NCBI RefSeq assembly: GCF_017876595.1
Contig: NZ_JAGIOG010000001.1
Span: forward strand, 868,001-932,000
DNA length: 64,000 bases
Direction of reading: 5' to 3'
Source: Aeromicrobium fastidiosum
GTDB lineage: Bacteria; Actinomycetota; Actinomycetes; Propionibacteriales; Nocardioidaceae
Shown one piece after another: positions 16,068-24,327 of the stretch. Below the pieces are notes generated by a model. That model was given only the letters and a program-made list of their open reading frames with translations, did no database searches and was not told the origin of the DNA. The first letter of the stretch is position 1; the number at the start of each line of letters is the position of its first letter. Position numbers and translations under genes: made by a program.

Positions 16068-17386
16068 GCCATGGCGGGGTCGCGCAGGACCGCCGCGACA
16101 TCGGCCAGGAACCGCGAGCCCTGCTCGCCGTCGACGACCCGGTGGTCGAAGCTCAGCGCGAGTGTCGTGACCCAGCGCGGCACGACCTGGTCGTGCTCGT
16201 CGACCCACGGCCGCCGCTCGATCGACCCGAGCGCCAGGATGCCCGACTCGCCGGGGTTGAGGATCGGCGTGCCGGCGTCGATGCCGAACACGCCGATGTT
16301 GGTCAGGGTGAACGTGCCACCGGTCATCTGCGCCGGCTGGGTACGGCCCTCACGTGCCGTGACGGTCAGCTCGCCGATCGCGCGGGCCAGCTCGACCAGC
16401 GAGAGCTGCTCGGCCGCGACGATGTTGGGCACGACCAGTCCGCGCTGCGTGGCGGCGGCGATGCCGAGGTTGACCGACCGCGGGACGACGATCTCCTGCG
16501 CGTCCTCCTCCCACCGGGCGTTGAGCTCGGGCGTGCGCCGCATCGCGAGGCAGACCGCCTTGGCAGCGATCAGCGTCGGCGACACCTTGACGTCGGCGAA
16601 GGCGCGATCGCCCTTCAGCGACGCGACGAGCTCGACCGTGCGGGAGACGTCGAGCGTGACCCACTCCGTGACGTGGGGGGCCGTGAACGCCGACCTGACC
16701 ATCGCGTCTGCCGTCCACCGGCGCACTCCCTTGATGGGGATGCGCGTCTCATCGGGCTCGGACGTCATCGCGGACGTGTGCGCGTCGGCGCGTTCGTGAT
16801 GACGTCCGGCGGCGTGCGCCTCGACGTCGGCGCGCGTCACGACCTCGCCGGTCGCGATGACCTCGGACAGGTCGACGCCGAGCGTCTTGGCGAGCATGCG
16901 CACGGGCGGCTTGGCCAGCACCCGCGTCGAGGGAGCCGCCTCCACCGGAACCGGCTGGGTGGGGGCAGTGACAGGAGCCGCGGCGGTGGGCGCAGCAGCC
17001 GACGGGGCCGACGGGGCCGCGACGCGACGCCGACGCACGAGCTGCTCTGCGCCGGGGCCGTACCCGACCAGCATCGCCTGCCGCTCGGGTGCCGGCTGCC
17101 GGGCGTCCTGCCCGCCACCGGCAGACTCGTTCGGCGAGCTGTCGACCGGCGCGCCGTCGCCGATCGCGATGATCGGTCGGCCCACCTCGACGGTGTCGCC
17201 CTCGGCGACGTGCAACGCCTGCACCGTGCCGGCGTAGGGGCTCGGCAGCTCGACGAGCGACTTGGCCGTCTCGATCTCGACGATGACGTCGTTGACCCGG
17301 ACGGTGTCGCCGACCGCGACCCGCCAGGAGATGATCTCGGCCTCGGTCAGGCCTTCGCCGACGTCCGGCAGCGTGAAGATGTTCAT
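16055..17386 (-). CDS. bkdC: Branched-chain 2-oxoacid dehydrogenase E2 (dihydrolipoyl acyltransferase)
   Basis: 443 residues. Lipoyl domain at 1-76 with lipoyl-Lys42 in EIETAKSLVELPSP; an Ala/Pro-rich linker (about 120-155); a peripheral-subunit-binding domain (about 157-190, VRMLAKTLGVDLSEVIATG); and a catalytic domain ending in FDHRVVDGEQ with His415 and Asp419. It transfers acyl groups from E1 to CoA in oxidative decarboxylation of branched-chain (or related) 2-oxoacids. It follows the E1-beta gene by 12 bases in one operon. A single lipoyl domain and the ETAKS sequence fit BCKDH-type rather than the multi-lipoyl pyruvate enzyme. The E3 gene is not in this window. Confidence 0.9.
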   Translation of the reverse strand: MNIFTLPDVGEGLTEAEIISWRVAVGDTVRVNDVIVEIETAKSLVELPSPYAGTVQALHVAEGDTVEVGRPIIAIGDGAPVDSSPNESAGGGQDARQPAPERQAMLVGYGPGAEQLVRRRRVAAPSAPSAAAPTAAAPVTAPTQPVPVEAAPSTRVLAKPPVRMLAKTLGVDLSEVIATGEVVTRADVEAHAAGRHHERADAHTSAMTSEPDETRIPIKGVRRWTADAMVRSAFTAPHVTEWVTLDVSRTVELVASLKGDRAFADVKVSPTLIAAKAVCLAMRRTPELNARWEEDAQEIVVPRSVNLGIAAATQRGLVVPNIVAAEQLSLVELARAIGELTVTAREGRTQPAQMTGGTFTLTNIGVFGIDAGTPILNPGESGILALGSIERRPWVDEHDQVVPRWVTTLALSFDHRVVDGEQGSRFLADVAAVLRDPAMALTF

Positions 17387-17398
17387 GGGATCCGCCTC

Positions 17399-18373
17399 TC
17401 AGAACGCACGGGCACGGTCGACGGCATCGAGGATGCGGTCGAGACCCGGCAGGAAGTCGTGCTCGGCGCGGCTCGGCGGATACGGCATGTCGTAGCCCGT
17501 GACCCGCAGCACCGGTGACTCCAGGGAGTAGAAGCACTCCTCGGAGATGCGGGACGCGACCTCGGCACCGAGACCCAGCGTGCGGGCCGCCTCGTGCACG
17601 ACGATCGCGTGACCCGTGCGACGCACCGACTCGACGACCGGCGCGAGGTCAAGTGGCGAGAGCGTCCGCAGGTCGATGACCTCGAGGTCGAGCCCATCAG
17701 CCTCTGCGGCGCGAGCCGAGTCGAGGCACGTCTTGACCATGGGCCCGTACGTGATGAGCGTGGCGTCGCGACCGGGTCGCACGATGCGGGACGACCACAG
17801 CGGAAGCGGTTCGGCGCCGAGGTCGACCTCGCCGGACTCCCAGTAGCGTCGCTTGGGCTCCATGAACACGACGGGGTCGTCGGAGGCGATGGCCTGCTGG
17901 ATCATCCAGTGCGCGTCGTGCGGATCGGCGCACGACACGACCTTGAGGCCGGCCGTCAGCGCGAACTGCGCCTCCGGACTCTCCGAGTGGTGCTCGACGG
18001 CACCGATGCCTCCGCCGTACGGGATGCGGATGACGATCGGCATGCGCACCCGACCGCGGCTGCGGAAGTGCAGCTTGGCGACCTGGCTCACGATCTGGTC
18101 GTAGGCGGGGTAGACGAAGCCGTCGAACTGGATCTCGACGACCGGACGGAACCCCCGGAACGTCAGGCCCACCGCGGTGCCGACGATCGCCGACTCCGCG
18201 AGCGGCGTGTCCATGACCCGTCCGTCGCCGAAGTCCTTCTGCAGGCCCTCCGTCACGCGGAAGACACCCCCGAGACGGCCGATGTCCTCGCCCATCACGA
18301 GCACCTGGGGATCGGCCTCCATCGCGCGGCGCAGACCCGAGTTGAGCGCCTTGACCATGCTCATGCGGGTCAT
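17399..18373 (-). CDS. bkdB: Branched-chain 2-oxoacid dehydrogenase E1 beta subunit
   Basis: 324 residues, the usual E1-beta length. Transketolase-like pyrimidine domain with VMGEDIGRLGGVFRVTEGL and DTPLAESAIVGTAVG, then the cation-site loop RIPYGGGIGAVEHHSESPEAQF and a C-terminal transketolase domain (IDLRTLSPLDLAPVVESVRRTG). It forms the thiamine diphosphate-dependent heterotetramer with the alpha subunit that decarboxylates 2-oxoacids. The ATG overlaps the alpha stop (ATGA at 18370-18373), giving coupled 1:1 synthesis. HHSESPE is typical of branched-chain and pyruvate types alike, so substrate preference rests on context. Confidence 0.9.
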   Translation of the reverse strand: MTRMSMVKALNSGLRRAMEADPQVLVMGEDIGRLGGVFRVTEGLQKDFGDGRVMDTPLAESAIVGTAVGLTFRGFRPVVEIQFDGFVYPAYDQIVSQVAKLHFRSRGRVRMPIVIRIPYGGGIGAVEHHSESPEAQFALTAGLKVVSCADPHDAHWMIQQAIASDDPVVFMEPKRRYWESGEVDLGAEPLPLWSSRIVRPGRDATLITYGPMVKTCLDSARAAEADGLDLEVIDLRTLSPLDLAPVVESVRRTGHAIVVHEAARTLGLGAEVASRISEECFYSLESPVLRVTGYDMPYPPSRAEHDFLPGLDRILDAVDRARAF

Positions 18374-19506
18374 GAGGCCACCTCCTCGAACGCGGCCTGC
18401 CAGGCGACGTGCTCGGCCTTCTGCTGCTGGTTCTCGACCGTGCTCTCGACGAAGACGTGGTCGAACAGCTCGGCGAGATCGGGCTCGGTGATCTGCTGGC
18501 ACGCGGCCCGCAGCCGGACGCCCAGCGCCTCGGCATCCGCGTCGAGCTCGGCGAAGAACTCCTCGGACGTCCCCTCGGCGACGAGCAGGAGCCGCACCCG
18601 CTCGAGCGGGTCCTTGGCCTTCCACCCCTCGACCTCGGACGCGTCGCGGTAGCGGCCCGGGTCGTCGGACGTCGTGTGCGCGCCCATCCGGTAGGTGACC
18701 GCCTCGATCAGGGTCGGGCCCTCACCGTCGCGGGCACGCTGCAGCGCCTGACGGGTGACGGCCAGGCAGGCCAGGACGTCGTTACCGTCGACGCGCACGC
18801 CCGGCAGTCCGAAGCCGTCGGCGCGCTGGACGATCGGCACGCGGGTCTGGCTGTCGACGGGCACCGAGATGGCGTACTGGTTGTTCTCGCAGAAGAAGAC
18901 CACGGGCGACTGGTGCACGGCCGCCCAGTCGAGCGCCTCGCTGACGTCGCCCTGGCTCGTGGCGCCGTCGCCGAAGTAGGCGATGACGGCGCTGTCACGC
19001 TCCGCGTCGCCGGTGCCGACGAGACCCTCGAGCGCGAGGCCCATCGCATAGCCCGTCGCGTGCAGCGTCTGCGCGCCGATGATGATGTTGGGCAGGGCGA
19101 TGCCGTGCTCGGCGGGGTCCCAGCCACCCAGGTGCGAGCCGCGGAAGATGCCGAGCAGGTGGGTGGGGTCGACGCCCCGGCACCAGGCGACACCGTGGTC
19201 GCGGTACGTCGGGAACGCGAAGTCGTGGGGCCGCAGCGCCCGCGCCGAGCCGACCTGCGCGGCCTCCTGGCCGAGGGCCGGCGGCCACAGGCCGAGCTCA
19301 CCGTGGCGCTGCAGGGCGTACGCCTCGGTGTCGACCCGGCGGGTCATGACGAGGTCGCGGTACAGCGCCTCGATCTCGGCGCGGTCGCCGTCGAAGGCGT
19401 GGCGCGGATCGGTCACGCGCTCACCGCTCGGCGAGAGCAGCTGGACCATCGGCGGCGAGGTCGTCAGCGGGGAGGTCGGTGGGGTGGGGTCGTTCGACGG
19501 ATCCAT
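18370..19506 (-). CDS. bkdA: Branched-chain 2-oxoacid dehydrogenase E1 alpha subunit
   Basis: 378 residues. The thiamine diphosphate motif GDGATSQGDVSEALDWAAVHQSPVVFFCENNQYA is complete (GDG through NN). The phosphorylation-loop region YRMGAHTTSDDPGRYR matches BCKDH/PDH alpha. The first 40 residues are a Pro/Thr-rich extension. The start has a strong GGAGGAG site. It is first gene of the operon alpha-beta-E2, consistent with making branched-chain acyl-CoA starters or degrading Val/Leu/Ile. The upstream region holds a GTGAC-N4-GTCAC palindrome (19609-19622), a possible operator. Confidence 0.9.
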   Translation of the reverse strand: MDPSNDPTPPTSPLTTSPPMVQLLSPSGERVTDPRHAFDGDRAEIEALYRDLVMTRRVDTEAYALQRHGELGLWPPALGQEAAQVGSARALRPHDFAFPTYRDHGVAWCRGVDPTHLLGIFRGSHLGGWDPAEHGIALPNIIIGAQTLHATGYAMGLALEGLVGTGDAERDSAVIAYFGDGATSQGDVSEALDWAAVHQSPVVFFCENNQYAISVPVDSQTRVPIVQRADGFGLPGVRVDGNDVLACLAVTRQALQRARDGEGPTLIEAVTYRMGAHTTSDDPGRYRDASEVEGWKAKDPLERVRLLLVAEGTSEEFFAELDADAEALGVRLRAACQQITEPDLAELFDHVFVESTVENQQQKAEHVAWQAAFEEVAS

Positions 19507-19608
19507 GGGGTCTCCTCCATCAACCGGACGACGGGGTCTCCGTGCCGGTGTCGAAGCTGCGAGCCACCGACGTCACAGGGTGGCGGACGGACGGAGACTC
19601 GCACGGGC

Positions 19609-19622
19609 GTGACTGGCGTCAC
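19609..19622. promoter_or_regulatory. Candidate operator upstream of the bkd operon
   Basis: GTGACTGGCGTCAC, 5-bp arms with a 4-bp spacer, lies about 100 bp upstream of the E1-alpha start. It is the only compact symmetric site in this promoter region. No regulator is identified. Confidence 0.3.
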
Positions 19623-19662
19623 ACCTGAAGACACGGTAACCCACCCCGACCCGTCCGCGAAA

Positions 19663-19711
19663 TGTGGCGCTCAGGGCCTCTCACGCCCCCGATGATGCCC
19701 TGAGCGTCACA
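19663..19711. terminator. Palindrome overlapping the hisC-like stop codon
   Basis: 15-bp arms (19663-19677 and 19697-19711, one mismatch, core CGCTCAGGGC) flank a 19-nt loop. The stop of the aminotransferase gene lies within the right arm. Confidence 0.6.
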
Positions 19712-20771
19712 CGTCGCGGAGTCGGCGGAAGGCCGCAGCCGCCGCCAGCAGCTCGGCGTTGACAGCCGGCGCGCCGATGCTCACCCGCACGCCCTCGCCC
19801 GCGAACGGCCGCACCGAGACGGGGTCGCAGGACGCCGCGAAGTCGAGCGCGTCGTCACCCAGCGGGAGCCACACGAAGTTGGCCTCCGTGTCGGGCACGT
19901 CCCAGCCCTGCTCCCGCAGCGCGGCCAGCATCGCGACGCGCTCCTGCACGATCGCCTCGACCCGCTCGTCGAGCAGGTCCTGCGACTCCAGCGAGGCGAC
20001 CGCCGCAGCCTGCGACAGGTCGGTGACGGCGAACGGCGGGGTCGCCTTGCGGATCGCGATCGCGACCTCCGGACGCGCGACGGCGTAGCCGACCCGTAGC
20101 CCCGCGAGACCGTACGCCTTGGAGAACGTGCGCAGGACGACGACGTTGGGGTGCTCGGCGAGCGCCGCGAGACCGCTGGCCGCCTGCGGGTCGCGGACGA
20201 ACTCGACGTACGCCTCGTCGACGACGACCAGCACGTGGCTCGGCACCTTGGTCAGGAACGCCGACAGCGCCTCGGCCGACACGACCGGGCCGGTGGGGTT
20301 GTTGGGCGTGCAGACGAGGACGACCTTGGTGCGGTCAGTGACGGCGGCAGCCATGGCGTCGAGGTCGTGCGTCGCATCCGGCCGCAGCGGGACGCGCACC
20401 GTCGTTGCGCCCGTCAGGTCGGCGGCGATCGGATAGGCCTCGAACGACCGCCACGCGTAGACGATCTCGTCGCCCTGCTCGAGGTGCGCCGTCAGCAGTG
20501 CGAACAGCACCGCGACCGATCCGGTCCCGGCCGCGAAGTGGTCGGCGGGCAGGCCGAACCTGGCAGACAGCGCCGCGTACAGCTCGGTCATGCCCGCATC
20601 GGGGTAGCGGTTCATGCGCCCCAGCTCGGCGGCGGCACGCTCGATGACGCCGGGCAGCGGGGCGTACGGATTCTCGTTGCTGGACAGCTTGTGGTCGTCG
20701 CTCGACGCGGCCCTGCCGGCGCGGTACACCGGGATGCCGTCGAGTGCCTGCCGCGCCCGGGGAGTCGTCAT
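19707..20771 (-). CDS. HisC-type aminotransferase (histidinol-phosphate / aromatic amino acid aminotransferase)
   Basis: 354 residues, class I/II PLP aminotransferase. Visible are LSSNENPYAPLPG (N-terminal gate), CTPNNPTGPVV, DEAYVEF and the PLP-lysine motif RTFSKAYGLAGLRVGY, then substrate-carboxylate Arg near VSVRPFAGEGVRVSIG. These fit HisC; in actinobacteria a second HisC-like gene often acts on phenylalanine/tyrosine (Pat), and no his genes are nearby, so both are possible. TAGTCT lies six bases before the ATG (20778-20783 on the other strand), giving a likely leaderless mRNA. The promoter is shared with the divergent EamA gene 44 bases away. Confidence 0.85.
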   Translation of the reverse strand: MTTPRARQALDGIPVYRAGRAASSDDHKLSSNENPYAPLPGVIERAAAELGRMNRYPDAGMTELYAALSARFGLPADHFAAGTGSVAVLFALLTAHLEQGDEIVYAWRSFEAYPIAADLTGATTVRVPLRPDATHDLDAMAAAVTDRTKVVLVCTPNNPTGPVVSAEALSAFLTKVPSHVLVVVDEAYVEFVRDPQAASGLAALAEHPNVVVLRTFSKAYGLAGLRVGYAVARPEVAIAIRKATPPFAVTDLSQAAAVASLESQDLLDERVEAIVQERVAMLAALREQGWDVPDTEANFVWLPLGDDALDFAASCDPVSVRPFAGEGVRVSIGAPAVNAELLAAAAAFRRLRDV

Positions 20772-20815
20772 GCGCCGAGACTAGCCCCGGGACGACCGCC
20801 TGCGAGAATCACCGA

Positions 20816-21754
20816 GTGCCCCGTCCGAACCCGCGCCTGGGATATGCGCTGATCATCACCGCCGCCGTGCTGTTCGGCGTCAACGGCGGCGTCTCGCGGG
20901 TCGCGATGGGAGCGGGACTGAGCCCGGAGTCGTTCACGACCCTGCGCATCACCGGCGGGACGCTGGTGTTCGTGGGCTACGCAGCCTGCTTCCGCCGCAG
21001 CGCCCTGGTGCGTCCCCAGGGGACGGCGCTCCTGCTCGCGGTCGCGCTGGGACTGGTCGGCGTCCTCGGGCTGCAGCTGACCTACAACGTCGCGATCAAC
21101 CGGCTGCCGCTCGGCATCTCCCTGCTGATCGAGTACCTGGCGCCCGTGCTGGTCGTGCTGTGGGTCCGCTTCGTGCGGCGCGAGGAGGTGCGGCCCCGGA
21201 TGTGGGCCGCCGTCGCCCTGTCCGTCGTGGGCCTCGGCGTCGTGAGCCGGGTCTGGAACGGGCTGGCGTTCGACGGTCTCGGCATCGTGATGGCCCTGCT
21301 GGCCGCCGTCTGCTTCGCCACCTACTTCCTGCTGGGCGAGCACAACATGGGAGCCGACGACCCGTTGCGGGTCATCCTGTGGGCGTTCGTCGCGGCGACC
21401 GTCGCGATGAACCTGGTGCAGCCCGTCTGGACGACGCCCGACCTGCCGGCCACGACCGGCGGGCTCGGCCGCCTCGACGGCATCTCGGTGAACCCCTGGC
21501 TCGTGATCGCCGACGTCGTGGTGCTCGGCACCGTCGTGCCGTTCTTCCTCGCCATGCTGGCGCTGCGCCACCTGCCGGCCACGATCGTCACGGTCGTGGC
21601 GATGCTCGAGCCGGTCATCGCGGTCGTGCTGGGCTGGGCCTGGTTCCGGGAGTCCCTGACCCCCGTGCAGGTCGGCGGGGCCGTCGCGGTGCTGGTCGGC
21701 ATCGTGCTCGCGCAGACGTCCCGCCGCGTCGAGCTGACGATCCCCGCCCCCTAA
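20816..21754 (+). CDS. EamA/DMT-family transporter
   Basis: 312 residues with ten predicted helices arranged as two EamA repeats (about 8-140 and 155-300). The first has GVNGGVSRVAMGAGLSPESFTTLRITGG and PLGISLLIEYLAPVLVVLWVRF; the second ends LPATIVTVVAMLEPVIAVVLGWAWFRESL. Drug/metabolite transporters of this type usually export amino acids or related metabolites. The GTG start (PRPNPRLGYAL) was chosen because it precedes helix 1 directly and a GAGAAT hexamer lies six bases upstream. The substrate is unknown. Confidence 0.85.
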   Translation: MPRPNPRLGYALIITAAVLFGVNGGVSRVAMGAGLSPESFTTLRITGGTLVFVGYAACFRRSALVRPQGTALLLAVALGLVGVLGLQLTYNVAINRLPLGISLLIEYLAPVLVVLWVRFVRREEVRPRMWAAVALSVVGLGVVSRVWNGLAFDGLGIVMALLAAVCFATYFLLGEHNMGADDPLRVILWAFVAATVAMNLVQPVWTTPDLPATTGGLGRLDGISVNPWLVIADVVVLGTVVPFFLAMLALRHLPATIVTVVAMLEPVIAVVLGWAWFRESLTPVQVGGAVAVLVGIVLAQTSRRVELTIPAP

Positions 21755-21796
21755 GAGGGGTCCGCGCCGCGTGGCTCCGGGTGCGACAATCGTCCG

Positions 21797-22183
21797 ATGG
21801 AGCGTTTTCTCTCGACCTGGCTCGTCAGCGCCGTGGCCCTGTCGGTCGCCGCCTGGCTGCTCGGCACCCACATGAACATCGGCGACTCCGGCGACTCGAC
21901 CACCGACAGCGTCGTCGCGGTGCTCGTCGTCGCGCTGGTGTTCACGTTCGTCAACAGCCTCATCGGGCCCATCATCAAGGTGCTGTCGCTGCCGTTCATC
22001 GTGCTCACCCTGGGCCTGGCCCTGCTGGTCATCAATGCGTTGCTGCTCCTGCTCACCGAGCGCATCACCGACGCCTTCGACATCGGCTTCACGATCGAGG
22101 GCTTCTGGTGGGCCGTCGTGGCCTCCGTCGTCATCTCGGTCAGCCAGGGCGTCGTCAACGCCTTCGTGGGGTCGCACGACTGA
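21797..22183 (+). CDS. Phage-holin-like (holin 4 superfamily) membrane protein
   Basis: 128 residues with four hydrophobic helices (about 8-22, 38-58, 66-92 and 104-122) and the characteristic NSLIGPIIKVLSLPFIVLTLGL. Chromosomal members of this family are widespread in actinobacteria and are not tied to phages; no other phage genes are present here. GACAAT lies six bases before the ATG. The phosphatase gene starts two bases after its stop, so the two form an operon. Confidence 0.82.
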   Translation: MERFLSTWLVSAVALSVAAWLLGTHMNIGDSGDSTTDSVVAVLVVALVFTFVNSLIGPIIKVLSLPFIVLTLGLALLVINALLLLLTERITDAFDIGFTIEGFWWAVVASVVISVSQGVVNAFVGSHD

Positions 22184-22185
22184 CC

Positions 22186-22674
22186 ATGGCCTACAGCATC
22201 GCGCTCGTCTGCCTCGGCAACATCTGCCGCTCGCCCATCGCCCACGTCGTGCTCGAGGACCGGTTGGCCCGCGCCGGCCTCGACGACCGCGTGGCCGTCG
22301 CCTCGTCGGGCACGGGCGGCTGGCACGAGTCCGAGCCCATGGACCGTCGAGCCGCCGCGGTGCTCCGCGACGCCGGCTACGACCCGTCCCGTCACCGCGC
22401 CCGCACGTTCTCGACCGACTGGTACGCCGAGCACGACCTGCTGCTCGCGATGGATCACAGCAATCTCGCCGACATGGTCGACCAGGCACCGACGGTCGCC
22501 GAGCAGGCCCGGGCACGCCTGTTCCGCGAGTTCGACCCCCTTGCCGCCGAGGGCGACGACGAGGTGCCCGACCCCTGGTACGGCGGCACCGACGGCTTCC
22601 GCGACGTCCTGGCGATGATCGAGCGCACCACCGACGAGCTGGTCGCCCGGCTGCCCGAGCTCATGCGAGCGTGA
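22186..22674 (+). CDS. Low-molecular-weight protein-tyrosine phosphatase
   Basis: 162 residues. The P-loop CLGNICRS (Cys9 to Arg15) sits at the N-terminus as in all members, and the general acid Asp129 lies in DPWYGG. The enzyme hydrolyses phosphotyrosine through a Cys-phosphate intermediate. Bacterial members act on tyrosine-kinase substrates or arsenate; the lack of an ars neighbourhood and the DPWYGG signature favour a protein phosphatase. It is cotranscribed with the holin-like membrane protein and probably with the kinase-like gene 34 bases downstream. Confidence 0.92.
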   Translation: MAYSIALVCLGNICRSPIAHVVLEDRLARAGLDDRVAVASSGTGGWHESEPMDRRAAAVLRDAGYDPSRHRARTFSTDWYAEHDLLLAMDHSNLADMVDQAPTVAEQARARLFREFDPLAAEGDDEVPDPWYGGTDGFRDVLAMIERTTDELVARLPELMRA

Positions 22675-22708
22675 GTCCCGCCCCCGCGCAGGCGGTAACG
22701 TCGGGGGC

Positions 22709-23584
22709 ATGGCACGCATGGCAGGGACCGCCGCCCGGGCGGAGACGCTTCTCGGCATCGGCGTCGTGTCGACGACCCCCGTGGCCGGCGGAGACATCTG
22801 CACCGCGACGCGGCTGCGCCTGACCGACGGACGCGGCGCGATCATCAAGACCCGGCCACAGGCACCCGCGGGCTTCTTCGAGCGCGAGGCCGAGGGCCTG
22901 AGGTGGCTCGCCGAGGCCGACGGCGCGCGCGTCCCGCAGGTGCTGGCCGTCGCCGACGACTGCCTCGTGCTCGACTGGATCGAGCCCAGCAAGCCGACGC
23001 CCGACCTCGCCGAGCGGTTCGGACGCAGCCTGGCCGCGACGCACCGTGCGGGGGCGGAGAGCTTCGGAGCTGCACGCGACGGCTACGTCGGCCTGGCCCC
23101 GCTGCCCAACCGCACCCTGCCGACGTGGCCGGAGTTCTTCGCGTCCCGCCGCGTCATGCCCTACGTCCGGGCGGCCGTCGATCGCGGCTCGCTGACCACC
23201 GACGAGGCGGCCACGATCGAGGCCGCGATGCGCCGTATCCACGACCTCGCCGGACCCGAGGAGCCGCCCGCGCGCATCCACGGCGACCTGTGGTCGGGCA
23301 ACATCGTCTGGGGTGCCGACGGCGAGGTCTGGATGGTCGACCCCGCCGCGCACGGTGGCCACCGCGAGACCGACCTCGCGATGCTGTCGCTGTTCGGGGC
23401 ACCCCACCTGCAGCGCATCCTCGACGCATACGCCGAGGCGGCCCCTCTCGCCGACGGCTGGCACGACCGCCTGCAGCTGCACCAGCTGCACCCGCTGCTC
23501 GTGCACTCCGTGCTGTTCGGCGGCACCTACGGGGCCCGAGCGGCCGCCGCGGCCAAGGACCTGCTCGCAGGTCGCTCCGCTTGA
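22709..23584 (+). CDS. Fructosamine kinase family protein
   Basis: 291 residues, a small protein-kinase-like fold. The catalytic loop is [13 protein letters not shown] (Asp base and Asn metal ligand) and the metal-binding Asp is in [20 protein letters not shown], both diagnostic of the fructosamine/ribulosamine 3-kinase family. These enzymes phosphorylate sugar adducts on amines so that they decompose, reversing glycation. The bacterial substrate is not established. TAACGT lies seven bases before the ATG, so it may have its own leaderless promoter. Confidence 0.88.
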   Translation: MARMAGTAARAETLLGIGVVSTTPVAGGDICTATRLRLTDGRGAIIKTRPQAPAGFFEREAEGLRWLAEADGARVPQVLAVADDCLVLDWIEPSKPTPDLAERFGRSLAATHRAGAESFGAARDGYVGLAPLPNRTLPTWPEFFASRRVMPYVRAAVDRGSLTTDEAATIEAAMRRIHDLAGPEEPPARIHGDLWSGNIVWGADGEVWMVDPAAHGGHRETDLAMLSLFGAPHLQRILDAYAEAAPLADGWHDRLQLHQLHPLLVHSVLFGGTYGARAAAAAKDLLAGRSA

Positions 23585-23594
23585 TTCGGCCATC

Positions 23595-23611
23595 TTTCAG
23601 CGCGATCTCAG
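23595..23611 (+). promoter_or_regulatory. Direct repeat TTTCAG/TCTCAG, candidate MprA-type box before mprA
   Basis: TTTCAG (23595) and TCTCAG (23606) are 11 bp apart, one helical turn, 24 bp upstream of the mprA start. The same arrangement occurs before htrA (25775 and 25786). Confidence 0.55.
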
Positions 23612-23634
23612 ACATGCCGGGCACACTGTCACCC

Positions 23635-24327
23635 ATGCGCATCCTTGTCGTCGACGATGACCGTGCTGTGCGCGACTCCCTGCGCCGGTCACTGGAGTTC
23701 AACGGCTACACCGTCGAGCTCGCCTCCGACGGGGCCGAGGCGCTCGCCCGCGTCCCCCAGATCAACCCCGACGCGATCATCATGGACGTCATGATGCCCC
23801 GACTCGACGGGCTCGAGGCGACCCGTGCGCTGCGTGGTGCCGGCAACGACGTGCCGATTCTCGTGTTGACCGCCCGCGATGCCGTCTCCGACCGGGTCGA
23901 CGGTCTCGACGCCGGTGCTGACGACTACCTCACCAAGCCTTTCGCCCTCGAGGAGCTGCTGGCCCGGGTGCGCTCGCTGCTGCGCAGGTCGAGCCGGGCT
24001 GCGGCGGTCGAGCCCGACGAGAAGCCCCTCACGTTCGCCGACCTGTCGCTCGACCCCGTCACGCGCGACGTCACCCGCGGCAACCGGCCGCTGTCGCTGA
24101 CCCGCACCGAGTTCGCGCTGCTCGAGCTGTTCATGCAGCGCCCCAAGCGCGTCCTCGAGCGGTCGTTCATCCTCGAGGAGGTCTGGGGCTTCGACTTCCC
24201 GACCACGGCAAACTCCCTGGAGGTCTACGTCGGCTACGTGCGGCGCAAGCTCGAGGCCGAGGGCGAGTCACGCCTGCTGCACACCGTGCGCGGCGTGGGA
24301 TACGTCCTGCGCGAGACTCCTCCGTGA
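23635..24327 (+). CDS. mprA: OmpR-family response regulator, MprA-like
   Basis: 230 residues. Receiver domain 1-118 with acidic pocket Asp7-Asp8-Asp9, phosphoacceptor Asp51 in [12 protein letters not shown], and Lys101 in LTKPF. The C-terminal winged helix occupies about 130-228 ([22 protein letters not shown], then [10 protein letters not shown]). The N-terminus [25 protein letters not shown] matches mycobacterial MprA very closely, and the order regulator, kinase, HtrA protease reproduces the MprAB-PepD envelope-stress locus. The kinase gene overlaps by a GTGA. Upstream direct repeats suggest autoregulation. Confidence 0.92.
   Translation: MRILVVDDDRAVRDSLRRSLEFNGYTVELASDGAEALARVPQINPDAIIMDVMMPRLDGLEATRALRGAGNDVPILVLTARDAVSDRVDGLDAGADDYLTKPFALEELLARVRSLLRRSSRAAAVEPDEKPLTFADLSLDPVTRDVTRGNRPLSLTRTEFALLELFMQRPKRVLERSFILEEVWGFDFPTTANSLEVYVGYVRRKLEAEGESRLLHTVRGVGYVLRETPP

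Noticed and set aside
21797..22183. Holin-like gene as evidence of a prophage
   Set aside because: Chromosomal members of this membrane family are common in actinobacteria and no integrase, capsid, tail or lysin gene lies nearby.
20768..22516. Very long open frames antisense to real genes, for example 582 codons on the minus strand here and similar ones across 29-31, 39-42 and 44-46 kb
   Set aside because: They are third-position GC artefacts: composition is dominated by Arg, Gly, Asp and His with no recognisable domain, and they overlap well-supported genes on the other strand.
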